A stretch of DNA of 64,000 nt from P52-10 sp041397365 (GTDB taxonomy: Bacteria; Pseudomonadota; Alphaproteobacteria; Rhizobiales; Xanthobacteraceae): positions 372,001-436,000 of the forward strand of contig JAWKWT010000002.1 of the NCBI GenBank assembly GCA_041397365.1, given 5' to 3'. The notes beneath the pieces were generated by a model that worked only from the letters and a program-made list of their open reading frames with translations, did not search any database and was not told where the DNA came from. Of the stretch, positions 17,680 to 26,572 are shown piece after piece. Position 1 is the stretch's first letter. Each line of letters starts with the position of its first letter. The translations under genes and the position numbers were made by a program.

Positions 17680-19092
17680 ATGACGAAGCCATTGCACGCC
17701 TATTCCATTGCCGAGGCCGGCGCGCTGCTGCGCAGCGGGGCGATCACGTCGACCGCCCTCACCGAGCATGCGCTCGACCGTATCAAGTCGATCGACCCGC
17801 TGATCTCCAGCTTTATCACCGTCACGCCCGAGAGCGCGCTGGCGGACGCTGCCGCTGCGGATGCGGACTTCGCCAAGGGGATCGACAAGGGGCCGATGCA
17901 GGGGATTCCCCATGCATTGAAGGACATCTACGCAACGGCCGGCATCCGCACGACCTGCCATTCGAAACTGCTCGTCGACAATGTGCCGACGGAAGATTCG
18001 GTCGTTGCGTCGAAGTTCAAGACGCAGGGGGCTGTTCTGATCGGCAAGCTGGCAACGCACGAATTCGCGCTGGGCGGACCTTCCTTCGATCTGCCGTTTC
18101 CGCCGGCGCGCAATCCATGGAATCCCGATCACATTCCGGGCGGCTCGTCCTCTGGCTCCGGTGCGGCCGTCGCGGCAGGTCTGGTGCGCATGGCAATGGG
18201 CTCCGACACCGGCGGCTCGATCCGCGGACCCGCCGGTTATTGCGGAACCATCGGCCTGAAGCCGACTTACGGACTCGTTTCTCGCCGTGGCGTATTTCCT
18301 CTCTCCTACACACTCGACCATTGCGGTCCGCTTTCATGGACGGTCGAGGACAGCGCGATCGCCATGGAGGTGATCGCAGGTTTCGATCCGCTCGATCCCG
18401 CCAGCGCGGACGTGCCGGTCCCGGATTTTCGCGGCAAGCTGAAACAGGGCGTTCAGGGCAAGCGGATCGGCTTGCCGCGCCATTGGTTCGTCAAGGCGGA
18501 TGGAGCATCGGCCGAAACCATTCGGGCCATCGATGACGCCGCGCAGACGCTTGCAAAGCTCGGAGCCACGATCGAGGAAATCGAACTGCCGGACTACGAA
18601 CTCTACAATGCATGCGGTCGCGTCATCATGTTTTCCGAGGCTTATGCCATCCACGAGAAGGATTTTCAGACGCGACCGCTCGACTACGGTCTGTACACCT
18701 ATCTCCGGATGAGCATGGGCGCCTTCGTGACGGCGACCGATCTGACGCAGGCGATGCGGCTGCGCCGGGAATTGTCACGAGCGGTCAACGCAAAGCTCAC
18801 GGATTGCGACGCGCTGATGACGGCTTCGACACTTGCGCCGGCCGCCGCATTCAGCGAACTCGCTCCCGATAACCCACCGAATTTTCCGATCCAGACGATG
18901 CCGTTTGACGTGACCGGCAACCCGGCGATGTCGATCCCGACCGGCTTCTCGGCGAACGGATTGCCGCTTTCCATGCAGCTCGTCGGCCGCGCATTCGATG
19001 AACCGACGGTCCTCGGAATCGGCGCGGCCTATGAAGCCGCAACCCAGCTCCACCAGAGACGGCCTTCCTTCGATGTCGCCAAAGCGGCTTGA
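17680..19092 (+). CDS. Amidase-signature family amidohydrolase, second copy
   Basis: AtzE/GatA-type amidase of about 470 residues. The triad is Lys in GIPHALKDIYATAG, the cis Ser in GGSSSGSGAAVAAG and the nucleophile Ser in GSDTGGSIRGPAGY. It resembles the amidase at 11099 throughout (GPSFDL, RNPWN, IGLKPTYGLVSRRG), so the two pairs probably arose by duplication. Co-transcribed with its AtzG-like partner upstream and with a formamidase-like gene 47 bases downstream. The combination suggests stepwise release of ammonia from a di-amide or ureide. Confidence 0.9.
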   Translation: MTKPLHAYSIAEAGALLRSGAITSTALTEHALDRIKSIDPLISSFITVTPESALADAAAADADFAKGIDKGPMQGIPHALKDIYATAGIRTTCHSKLLVDNVPTEDSVVASKFKTQGAVLIGKLATHEFALGGPSFDLPFPPARNPWNPDHIPGGSSSGSGAAVAAGLVRMAMGSDTGGSIRGPAGYCGTIGLKPTYGLVSRRGVFPLSYTLDHCGPLSWTVEDSAIAMEVIAGFDPLDPASADVPVPDFRGKLKQGVQGKRIGLPRHWFVKADGASAETIRAIDDAAQTLAKLGATIEEIELPDYELYNACGRVIMFSEAYAIHEKDFQTRPLDYGLYTYLRMSMGAFVTATDLTQAMRLRRELSRAVNAKLTDCDALMTASTLAPAAAFSELAPDNPPNFPIQTMPFDVTGNPAMSIPTGFSANGLPLSMQLVGRAFDEPTVLGIGAAYEAATQLHQRRPSFDVAKAA

Positions 19093-19139
19093 TCCCGCCG
19101 TCTGCTCTCCAGTCGTCACCAACGGACAAAACAGAAGCC

Positions 19140-20090
19140 ATGACGCGCCATCATTTGCGAGCGAGCCCGGAGACCTGTCATTGGGGCTTCTTCGATGCAT
19201 CGCTGAAACCAGCGTTGACGATCGCCAGCGGCGACGAAATCACGATAGACACCTTAAGCGGCGCGCCGGACGTATTGCCGGACGATCCGCAATTTCACAT
19301 CCCGCCGGAGCTAAGGGATGTGCATGCCAAATGCGAGCGGATGATTCCGGGGCATATTCTGACAGGTCCCGTCGCGGTCGATGGCGCGGAGCCGGGCGAC
19401 ATCCTCGAGGTCGAGATCGTGGACATACGTCTCTGCCAGAACTGGGGCTACAACATCATCCGCCCGTTGATGGGCACGCTCCCCGATGACTTTCATGAGT
19501 TTCGCCTGCTCAACATTCCGCTCGATCAGGAACGGATGGTCGGCAAGCTGCCGTGGGGACTCGATCTGCCGCTCGCGCCATTCTTCGGCGTGATGGGGAC
19601 ATCGCCGCCGCCTGCCTGGGGGCGCATCACGTCAATCGTTCCGCGCGCGATGGGCGGCAATCTCGACAACAAGGAATTGCGGTCTGGCGCGAAGCTTTAT
19701 CTGCCCGTGTTCGTCCCCGGTGCAAATTTTTCCTGCGGTGACGGACATGCCGCGCAAGGCGACGGCGAGGTGTGCATCACGGCGATCGAGACCGCGCTGA
19801 CGGGCACTTTCATTCTGCGCGTCCGAAAGGATTTGCGCTTCACCTATCCCCGCGCGGAAACGCCAACACATTATATGACGATGGCGATGGACCCCGACCT
19901 CGACCAATGCGCGATCAAGGCTCTGCGAGACATGATCGTCCTGCTCGGAGAGAAGCGAAATCTGTCGCGCGAAGATGCCTACACGCTTTGCAGCCTCGCC
20001 GCCGACCTGCGCGTGACCCAGACAGTCAACGGATCGAAGGGCATTCATTGCATGATCGAAAAGTCGATCGTGCATGCGGGAGCAGCGTAA
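19140..20090 (+). CDS. fmdA: Acetamidase/formamidase family protein
   Basis: Hydrolase of the FmdA/AmdA family, about 316 residues, which releases ammonia from formamide or other short amides. Family patterns are HWGFFDASLKPALTIASGDE near the start, EPGDILEVEIVD, the metal-site region VPGANFSCGDGHAAQGDGEV, and the C-terminal DLRVTQTVNG. The ATG at 19140 (MTRHHLRA) fits the family start better than an upstream ATG at 19089 that overlaps the amidase. It is the last gene of the small-subunit - amidase - formamidase transcript and converges on the encapsulin operon. Confidence 0.88.
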   Translation: MTRHHLRASPETCHWGFFDASLKPALTIASGDEITIDTLSGAPDVLPDDPQFHIPPELRDVHAKCERMIPGHILTGPVAVDGAEPGDILEVEIVDIRLCQNWGYNIIRPLMGTLPDDFHEFRLLNIPLDQERMVGKLPWGLDLPLAPFFGVMGTSPPPAWGRITSIVPRAMGGNLDNKELRSGAKLYLPVFVPGANFSCGDGHAAQGDGEVCITAIETALTGTFILRVRKDLRFTYPRAETPTHYMTMAMDPDLDQCAIKALRDMIVLLGEKRNLSREDAYTLCSLAADLRVTQTVNGSKGIHCMIEKSIVHAGAA

Positions 20091-20152
20091 GTATCCGGTG
20101 CCCGGCAACCTCATCGCCGGCACAGTTCCGGCGTTCGCTTGACGCGGCGCGA

Positions 20153-20965
20153 TTACCTCCTGGTTTCCTCGGGGAGCAGCACCACGGATGCTTCCGTCGT
20201 CAGCAGCCGGAAGGTGAAGGTTTCGAAGAAATACAGCTCGACGGCCTCGGCGGAGTGGCTCGAATATCCGATCGAAATGTCCTGCCCGATGTCGAGTTCG
20301 AAATCGCCGCCGCGGGTGGTCAGCACGAAGCCGCCCTGGATGGCAGGAGCCCATATGATGCCACCGTCCACGACGCGCTCGATATGATGGAAGACCGGAT
20401 AGCCGTCGTCGCTGCCGCCACTCGCGGCGGTATAGGCATCGGCGCCGAGCACGAGCGCGTAAGGTCCGTTGCAGCCCGCAAGCCGCAACTGGCTCACGGC
20501 CTGCGCGACGGCATCGGGATAGGCCCTCACATTGCCCGGAAGCACGAGCTTCGGATTGCTGCTGCCGTCGCGAATGCCCTGGATCGCGGCTGCGGCATAG
20601 CCGTCGAAGACGGCCCGATCCTCCGCGAACGCGATCTTCCTCGCCGCTTCCTTGACCGGCGACCAGTCGGAATCCAGCGCGCCGCGCTCGACATCGTCGA
20701 TCTGCTGCCGGGAAAGCTGAAACGGAACGGACAATTCCACCAGCGCTTTCACCTCCCGCTGCACGGAGCGGATTCCCTCGTCCGGCGCGGCGATCTGCCG
20801 GACATGGCCGGTGCCGACGCCAGCGAACGCCAGTCCCTTCGGGTCCGGAACATCGACGACACGACGGGCGGCCAGATGCCGCTTGAGCGTTCGCGAGGCT
20901 TCGTCCTCGATCTGCGCCCAGGCTGCGGCGGAAATGGGGGCCAGCTCCCGATGGAGATTATTCAT
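20153..20965 (-). CDS. Encapsulin shell protein (family 1, linocin-M18 type)
   Basis: Self-assembling shell protein with the HK97 capsid fold that encloses an enzyme cargo. The 270-residue length and family patterns are typical of 60-subunit encapsulins: the N-terminal cargo-binding helix (NNLHRELAPISAAAWAQIEDEA), RVVDVPDPKGL, FAEDRAVFDGY and the C-terminal SIGYSSHSAEAVELYFFETF. The gene begins eight bases before the end of the DyP peroxidase gene, so the two are translationally coupled. The upstream enzyme, once its frame is repaired, ends with the standard cargo-loading peptide, which identifies it as the cargo. Confidence 0.95.
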   Translation of the reverse strand: MNNLHRELAPISAAAWAQIEDEASRTLKRHLAARRVVDVPDPKGLAFAGVGTGHVRQIAAPDEGIRSVQREVKALVELSVPFQLSRQQIDDVERGALDSDWSPVKEAARKIAFAEDRAVFDGYAAAAIQGIRDGSSNPKLVLPGNVRAYPDAVAQAVSQLRLAGCNGPYALVLGADAYTAASGGSDDGYPVFHHIERVVDGGIIWAPAIQGGFVLTTRGGDFELDIGQDISIGYSSHSAEAVELYFFETFTFRLLTTEASVVLLPEETRR

Positions 20966-22032
20966 GTCCTGCCTCTTGCTTTAATGACCCAATGCCAAGC
21001 GAGCCGTTGCGATCCGGCGAAGGCGTTCGTATCGGCGGCGGCTGCACGTCCGGCCTCTGAGCCGCATCCGCCTGCGCCTGAGGAGCGCGTCCGCGGACAC
21101 GTCATCGAGAAAGTCCGCCGTCGGCACGAAGAAGAGACACCCGTCACCGCCCGGCTGAAGTCCAGGAGGTGATCGTAATTGCCCGGCGGATTGCCGATAA
21201 ACATGTTCTCAAGCATCGTCTCGATCCGGCGGGGAGATCGCGCGTAGCCGATGAAATACGTGCCGAATTCACCTGCTCCGACATTGCCGAACGGCATGTT
21301 GTCGCGCACGATCTGCAACTGCTCGCCAGTCTCTTCGATCGAGGTCAGCAGGTTATGGGCGTACGGTTTCTTTTTTGAATCGGGCTGCTCGATATCCGAA
21401 AGCTTGTGACGGCCGATGATATTTTCCTGCTCCTCGACAGGCACCGCATTCCACCCCTTCATGTCGTGCAGATATTTCTGCACGATCACATAGCTTCCGC
21501 CGGCGAAATCGGCGTCCTCGTCGCCGATATGGGTGGCGTCGATGGCGGCCTGATCCACCGGATTTTCAGTCCCGTCCACAAAGCCGAGCAGGTCACGATC
21601 GTCAAAATATTTGAACCCATGCACTTCGTCGGTAACCGATACGGCGCCGTCGAGCCGGGACATGATGTGTGTGGCCAGCTCGAAACACAGATCCATGCGA
21701 TGGGCGGAACGGATGTGAAACAGCACGTCGCCGGGGGTCGAGACGGCGTGATGAACGCCGCGAATCTCGCGAAAGCGGTGCAGCTCTTTCGGCCGCGGCG
21801 TCCCGAACAGCCGGTCCCACGCCTCCGTGCCGAAGCCCGTCACGCATGAAAGCTGTTCGCCCACATCACGAAAGCCGACGCCGCGCAGCAGGGAGGACAG
21901 GTCCGCGCACAGGCCGCGCATGGTGGCTTCAGCCTCCCGTCCGGGGTTCATCGTCACGACGAGAAATATTGCCGCTCCCGTGAGTTTCGCTGCGACGGGT
22001 TGCGAAACCGGCGATGGCATGCTCACGCTCAT
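20958..22032 (-). CDS. DyP-type haem peroxidase, encapsulin cargo, with two one-base losses near the 3' end
   Basis: Dye-decolourising peroxidase that uses hydrogen peroxide to oxidise aromatic or other donors. The GXXDG motif is GFVDGTENP (about 150-158), the proximal haem His is in IIGRHKLSD (about 209), and the distal Arg region is GYARSPRRIE. As written, the frame leaves the family near 21141 and ends at 20962 in unrelated sequence. Restoring one base there and one near 21085 gives FFVPTADFLDDVSADAP, a Pro/Gln-rich linker and a tail reading GSLGIGSLK that ends at 20958. That tail is the classic encapsulin-loading signal. Repaired length is about 358 residues. Confidence 0.93.
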
Positions 22033-22498
22033 TCGGAGTCCATTCGATATTCCTCGATCGCAAGACGAAGGCTGGTTTCGCCTCCTGCCTTGCCGCTCGC
22101 CGCCTCGTTGGCAACGCGCTATCGACTCCTTTTATACAAGCCTAAACCGGATCGACAATTCATCTGGCCAGCATTGTGGCAGCTTCCGCCTTTCGTCGCG
22201 AGGACAAAGGATGACCCTCACAGGGCCGGGAACGTCTCCGCAACACCTCGCGGAGGCGCTACGCAATCCCGCCTCGCAGGCATCCGCCGGCGGCGCCGCC
22301 GGGTCCGGCCCGGACCCGATTTCGGGTCCCGGACGTTGAGAAAGCAGTCCGATCGGCGCTAAAAAGCTCCGACCGGGCTGCATCGGGATGTGCATCCGGG
22401 GCATGTGGAGTAGTCTCGAATCGCCGGCTTGCGACGACGGACCGGCGAGCGGGGCGGCATTTTCAGGACAGGCGCGCCGCGGCGATTTGGAGACTTAA
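22033..22498. other. Divergent intergenic region without a recognised gene
   Basis: Lies between the DyP gene (minus) and the J-domain gene (plus). It contains GC-rich inverted repeats around 22290-22335 (GGTCCGGCC / GGACCC and GATTTCGGGTCC) and short reading frames without family features. It should hold the promoters of both flanking operons, but I recognise no operator. Confidence 0.5.
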
Positions 22499-23407
22499 GT
22501 GGCGAATAACCCTTACGATGTGCTGGGCGTTGCTTCGTCGGCGTCGGCGGCCGACATCCAGAAGGCCTATCGGAAGCTGGCCAAGAAACTGCATCCGGAC
22601 CTCAATCCGGGCGACAAGGTGGCCGAGGAGAAATTCAAGGAAGTCTCCGGCGCCTACAATCTGCTCAGCGATGCCGAGAAGCGAAAGCGTTTCGACAATG
22701 GCGAAATCGACGCCAGCGGCGCGGAGCGGCCGCCGCAGCATCAGTTCTATCGCGACTATGCCGGCGCGCGGGAAGACCATCCCTACACCAGCGACGCAGG
22801 CTTTTCCGATTTCGCGGATGGGGAAGACGGATTCGCCGATCTGCTTCGCCGGGCGCAGCGCGCGCGCGCGAACAGGCAGGGCGAGGATCTGCATTATCGA
22901 TTGGCGATCGGCTTCGTCGACTCGATCACAGGCGCGACCCAGCGCATCACCCTGCCCGACGGCGGCACGCTCGAGGTCAGGATCCCGCCGGGGCTGGTCG
23001 ATGGGCAGGTTCTTCGACTGAAGGGAAAAGGCGCGCCGGGAGCGGGGAAAGGCAAACCGGGCGACGCGCTGATCGAGGTCGAGGTTTTGCCGGACCACCG
23101 GTTCACCCGCGATGGCGACGATATCTCGCTCGACCTGCCGATCTCGCTGTCGGAGGCTGTGCTCGGCGGCCGGATTCGGGTGCCGACGCCGACCGGCGAT
23201 GTCACCATGACGATTCCGAAAGGATCGAACACCGGCACGAGGCTTCGGTTGAAAGGCAAGGGAGCGCCTCGCCGTGAGGGCGGCAGTGGCGACGAATATG
23301 TCCGGCTGAGGATCGTCCTTCCGAAAACACCCGATCCCGAGCTTGAGGCGTTCGTGGAAGGCTGGAGCAAAGGCAAGGAGTTCAACCCGCGCGAAGGACG
23401 GTCGTGA
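22499..23407 (+). CDS. cbpA: CbpA-like DnaJ-family co-chaperone
   Basis: J-domain protein that stimulates DnaK ATPase. Residues 1-70 form the J-domain with the essential HPD at about 32-34 (KLHPDLNPGD). There is no zinc-finger domain. Two beta-sandwich substrate-binding domains follow (EVRIPPGLVDGQVLRLKGKG, DISLDLPISLSEAVLGGRI), the layout of CbpA rather than DnaJ. It starts at a GTG (22499) whose product reads ANNPYDVLGV, the normal family start. The next gene is a CbpM-like modulator, supporting this assignment. 302 residues. Confidence 0.92.
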   Translation: MANNPYDVLGVASSASAADIQKAYRKLAKKLHPDLNPGDKVAEEKFKEVSGAYNLLSDAEKRKRFDNGEIDASGAERPPQHQFYRDYAGAREDHPYTSDAGFSDFADGEDGFADLLRRAQRARANRQGEDLHYRLAIGFVDSITGATQRITLPDGGTLEVRIPPGLVDGQVLRLKGKGAPGAGKGKPGDALIEVEVLPDHRFTRDGDDISLDLPISLSEAVLGGRIRVPTPTGDVTMTIPKGSNTGTRLRLKGKGAPRREGGSGDEYVRLRIVLPKTPDPELEAFVEGWSKGKEFNPREGRS

Positions 23408-23688
23408 TGACGATGACAAAGCAGGATTTCCTGGTCGTGTCGGGCCTCGAAGTGCAAACGCTGGAGCTGTGGCTCGAGCATGAATGGCTCGTTCCGGAGG
23501 AGACTTCTTCAGGGCCGACCTATTCTGAAATCGATCTGGCGCGAGCGCACCTCATTCAGGACCTGAAATCAGACTTAGGCGTGAACGATGAGGGGATCCA
23601 CATCGTGCTCCATCTTGTGGACCAGTTGCACGGCATGCGACGCCTGCTCGCGGCCCTCCACGATGATCTGAAGGAAAAGAAAGACTAG
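23407..23688 (+). CDS. cbpM: CbpM-like chaperone modulator
   Basis: A 93-residue MerR-like helical protein of the CbpM family, which binds the J-domain of CbpA and inhibits it. Visible features are FLVVSGLEVQTLELWLEHEW (N-terminal helix pair), YSEIDLARAHLIQDL (a pattern shared with MerR-type dimer helices) and a C-terminal helix LHGMRRLLAALHDDLKE. The ATG at 23407 overlaps the cbpA stop codon; a GTG at 23404 is an equally placed alternative. The overlap implies coupled translation of enzyme and modulator. Confidence 0.85.
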   Translation: MTMTKQDFLVVSGLEVQTLELWLEHEWLVPEETSSGPTYSEIDLARAHLIQDLKSDLGVNDEGIHIVLHLVDQLHGMRRLLAALHDDLKEKKD

Positions 23689-23782
23689 CCACGCCGGTTT
23701 CCTGCTCGTGGCCTTGTTCTCGCGTCTCCGCGAGAGATCCACAACATGCGGGATCGACAGGGCATCGACGCGCGGCCAGTTC

Positions 23783-24241
23783 TTACAATCCCAATTCCGT
23801 CAGACCCGGATGATCGTCAGGCCGCCGCCCGAGGGGCCAATGAAATTTGCGTTCGCTCTCGACGATAGGCATGTCGTTGATCGAGGCGAAGCGACGCTGC
23901 ATCAGCCCCTCGGCGTCGAACTCCCAGTTCTCGTTGCCATAGGAGCGAAACCAACTGCCGCTGTCGTCGTGCCATTCATAGGCGAAGCGCACGGCGATGC
24001 GGTTGCCGGCGAAGGTCCAGAGCTCCTTGATGAGGCGGTAGTCCAGCTCCTTCGCCCATTTGCGGGACAGGAAGGCGACGATCTCCGCGCGCCCGCGCGG
24101 AAATTCGGTGCGGTTCCGCCATTGACTGTCGAGCGTGTAGACCAGCGATACGCGCTGCGGATCGCGGCTGTTCCAGCCATCTTCCGCCATCCGCACCTTG
24201 GCGGTCGCGGTTGCAAACGTGAAAGGCGGAGCGAGCTTCAT
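23783..24241 (-). CDS. DUF1348 / SnoaL-like NTF2-fold protein
   Basis: A 152-residue cytoplasmic protein of the DUF1348 family (NTF2-like fold), recognisable by KVRMAEDGWNSRDPQRVSL, FLSRKWAKELDYRLIKELW and AVRFAYEWHDDSG. Its biochemical role is unknown. It lies 70 bases after cyanase in the same direction, so it is probably the last gene of the cyanate operon. The start at 24241 (MKLAPPFTF) matches the family; a longer frame from 24355 overlaps cynS and is rejected. Confidence 0.8.
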   Translation of the reverse strand: MKLAPPFTFATATAKVRMAEDGWNSRDPQRVSLVYTLDSQWRNRTEFPRGRAEIVAFLSRKWAKELDYRLIKELWTFAGNRIAVRFAYEWHDDSGSWFRSYGNENWEFDAEGLMQRRFASINDMPIVESERKFHWPLGRRPDDHPGLTELGL

Positions 24242-24311
24242 GACCTGACCTCTCGCATCGGTCGAGGCTGTCCCGCACAGCAAGGAGCCGCGCGGGACAG
24301 CCTCAGCCGAG

Positions 24312-24791
24312 CTATTCCTTGAAGCCGTATTCCGGCACGTTGCCCGAAGAGCCATAGTATTTGTAAGGAAGGAACTTGCCCGACATCACCATCTTGACGC
24401 GGTCGCCCTTGGGATTTGGCAGGCGCTCCATCGTCATGTCGAAGTCGATCGCCGACATGATGCCGTCGCCGTATTCTTCCTCGATCAGCGCCTTCCAGGC
24501 GGGGCCGTTGACCATGACGAGTTCATAGAAGCGATAGATCAGCGGGTCGGTCGGCGGCATCGGCATGCCGCGCATCGGCGTCTCGTTGAGCATGGCGGTC
24601 TCGGCCTTCGAGAGGCCGAACAGCTCGGCGGCTTTTGCCGCCTGCGGCCTGGTCAGCTTCATCTGTCCGAGAACAGCGCCGACGATCAGCACTTCGGAAT
24701 AGCCGCCGATCTGCTCGCAGATGTATTTCCAGGACCAGCCGTTCTCGCGCTTGATATCGAGCAGCTTTTCAGTGAGGTCTTCGCGCTTCAT
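24312..24791 (-). CDS. cynS: Cyanase (cyanate hydratase)
   Basis: Converts cyanate and bicarbonate to carbon dioxide and carbamate, the latter decaying to ammonia. 159 residues, the usual size. The N-terminal helical bundle resembles a DNA-binding fold (LTEKLLDIKRENGWSWKYI). The C-terminal catalytic domain has the Arg/Glu/Ser triad in IYRFYELV (about 87 and 90) and GIMSAIDF (about 113). The ending YKYYGSSGNVPEYGFKE is standard. It follows the transporter ATPase gene by 35 bases, which argues that cyanate is the imported solute. Confidence 0.97.
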   Translation of the reverse strand: MKREDLTEKLLDIKRENGWSWKYICEQIGGYSEVLIVGAVLGQMKLTRPQAAKAAELFGLSKAETAMLNETPMRGMPMPPTDPLIYRFYELVMVNGPAWKALIEEEYGDGIMSAIDFDMTMERLPNPKGDRVKMVMSGKFLPYKYYGSSGNVPEYGFKE

Positions 24792-24826
24792 GGGAATCTC
24801 CGTTTGACGATAGAGGGAAGGAAGGA

Positions 24827-25732
24827 TCAGGTCTGTGCGTTGGCGACGAGGCGCAGGGCAGGCCCCGGCTCCTCGTCTTTCTCCGCGCCCGGCGAGATGA
24901 CAGGCACGGCGCGCGGATCGTGCGAGGGATTGGTGGCCCGGAAGGTGCGGCTGCGCGTGACCAGAAAGTCCACGATGTGATTTCGCACCGGGTAGTAGGC
25001 CGGATGCTTGTGCAGATCGATGCGCGAACGGTCCTTGGGCAGCGGGTTCTCGATCACCTCGGCCAGCACCGCGCCCGGTCCATTGGTCATCAGGAAGATC
25101 TTGTCGGCAAGGAAGATCGCCTCGTCGACATCGTGGGTAATCATGAAGGATGTCTGCCCGGTTTCGAGGCAAATACGACGCACCTCGTCCTGGAGCGTGC
25201 CGCGAGTGAGCGCGTCGAGCGCCGAGAACGGCTCGTCCATCAGCAGAATCTTCGGAGTGATCGAGAGCGCACGCGCGATGCCGACACGCTGCTTCATGCC
25301 GCCGGACAGTTCCGATGGCCGCTTGTGCTCGGAGCCGCCGAGCCCGACCAGCTCGATGTATTTACGAGCATGCTCTTTCACTTGCGCGCTCGACCATGAC
25401 GGCCATTTAGACGTCACGGCGAAGCTGACGTTGCCGAGCACGGTCCGCCACGGCAGCAGCGCGTGGCTCTGGAAGATCACGGCGCGGTCGAGACTGGTTC
25501 CCGAAATCTCCTTGCCGTCGACAATGACGTCGCCCGCGCTCGGATCGTCGAGCCCTGCGAGAATGTTGAGCACGGTCGTCTTGCCGCAGCCGGAATGACC
25601 GATCACACAGCCGAACTCTCCGCGATCAAGCGAGAGCCACAGATCCTCGAAGATCGTCGTCGTTTCGCCGGATGTCTTGCCCGGATAGCGCCGGGCGATA
25701 CCTTCGATGGAAATGAACTTTGTCATGGACAT
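24827..25732 (-). CDS. cynD: Cyanate/nitrate-type ABC transporter ATP-binding protein
   Basis: ATPase of the NrtD/TauB/SsuB class, about 301 residues. Walker A is GHSGCGKTT, the Q-loop is VIFQSHALLPW, the signature is LSGGMKQR and Walker B is ILLMDEPFSALD. The C-terminal region (HKHPAYYPVRNHIVDFLV) resembles NrtD/CynD proteins. The ATG at 25732 overlaps the permease stop codon by one base. Cyanate is preferred over nitrate because cyanase is the next gene. Confidence 0.9.
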   Translation of the reverse strand: MSMTKFISIEGIARRYPGKTSGETTTIFEDLWLSLDRGEFGCVIGHSGCGKTTVLNILAGLDDPSAGDVIVDGKEISGTSLDRAVIFQSHALLPWRTVLGNVSFAVTSKWPSWSSAQVKEHARKYIELVGLGGSEHKRPSELSGGMKQRVGIARALSITPKILLMDEPFSALDALTRGTLQDEVRRICLETGQTSFMITHDVDEAIFLADKIFLMTNGPGAVLAEVIENPLPKDRSRIDLHKHPAYYPVRNHIVDFLVTRSRTFRATNPSHDPRAVPVISPGAEKDEEPGPALRLVANAQT

Positions 25733-26571
25733 CACTCCGGAAAAGTAACCATGCGCGTCGCGCGGCCGAGCAACTGGTCGAACACCATGCCGACGAGACC
25801 GATGACGAGGATGGCGATGATGACGTTGGTGATGGAGAGGTTGTTCCACTCGTTCCAGACGAAATAGCCGATGCCGGTGCCGCCCACGAGCATCTCGGCC
25901 GCGACGATCACCAGCCAGGCGATGCCGATGGAGATGCGCATGCCGGTCAGGATCGTCGGAGCCGCCGCCGGCAGGATCACGGTGAAGGCCCGGCGCAATG
26001 GCCCGACCTCCAGCGTGCGCGCCACATTCACCCACTCCTTGCGCACGGAGGCAACGCCGAAGGCAGTGTTGATGAGCATCGGCCAGATGGCGCAGATGAA
26101 GATCACGAAGATCGCCGAGATGCCGGAATCCTTGATCGTGTAGAGTGCGAGCGGCATCCAGGCGAGCGGCGATATCGGTTTCATCACCTGGATGAAGGGA
26201 TCGACCGCACGGCTGATGAGCGGCGACATGCCGATCAGGAAGCCGAGCGGGATCGCGACCAGGACGGCGAGCAGATAGCCGATCAGCACCCGGCCGATCG
26301 AATAGGCGAGCTGGATGCCGAGTCCCTTGTCGTTGGGCCCGTTGTCGTAGAACGGGTTCGACAAGTGCTGCCAAAGCTTGGCGGCGACATCGAGCGGACC
26401 GGGCATGGCAGATGCGCCCTGGGTGATCTGGGCACCCATCAGCTTGGCGTATTCCGGATCCATTTGGGTCGTCGCGCCGTGCCCCATGGTGGCGACCTGC
26501 CAGACCAGCAGGAACACGGCGAAGATGGCGACCGAGAGGATCGCCGCGCGAACGTTGAGCGAAGCGGCCAT
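25732..26571 (-). CDS. cynB: Cyanate/nitrate-type ABC transporter permease
   Basis: Inner-membrane permease of the NrtB/SsuC/TauC class, 279 residues with about six membrane segments. The coupling loop region is ARTLEVGPLRRAFTVILPAAAPTILTG in outline, and ISPLAWMPLALYTIKDSG is typical of NrtB. It starts one base after the binding-protein stop and overlaps the ATPase start, giving a tightly packed operon. Confidence 0.92.
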   Translation of the reverse strand: MAASLNVRAAILSVAIFAVFLLVWQVATMGHGATTQMDPEYAKLMGAQITQGASAMPGPLDVAAKLWQHLSNPFYDNGPNDKGLGIQLAYSIGRVLIGYLLAVLVAIPLGFLIGMSPLISRAVDPFIQVMKPISPLAWMPLALYTIKDSGISAIFVIFICAIWPMLINTAFGVASVRKEWVNVARTLEVGPLRRAFTVILPAAAPTILTGMRISIGIAWLVIVAAEMLVGGTGIGYFVWNEWNNLSITNVIIAILVIGLVGMVFDQLLGRATRMVTFPE

Positions 26572-26572
26572 G

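Noticed and set aside
19772..21172. A 466-codon open frame on the plus strand across the formamidase and encapsulin region
   Set aside because: It overlaps three genes on both strands with clear family motifs, and its product is Arg-rich without recognisable domains.
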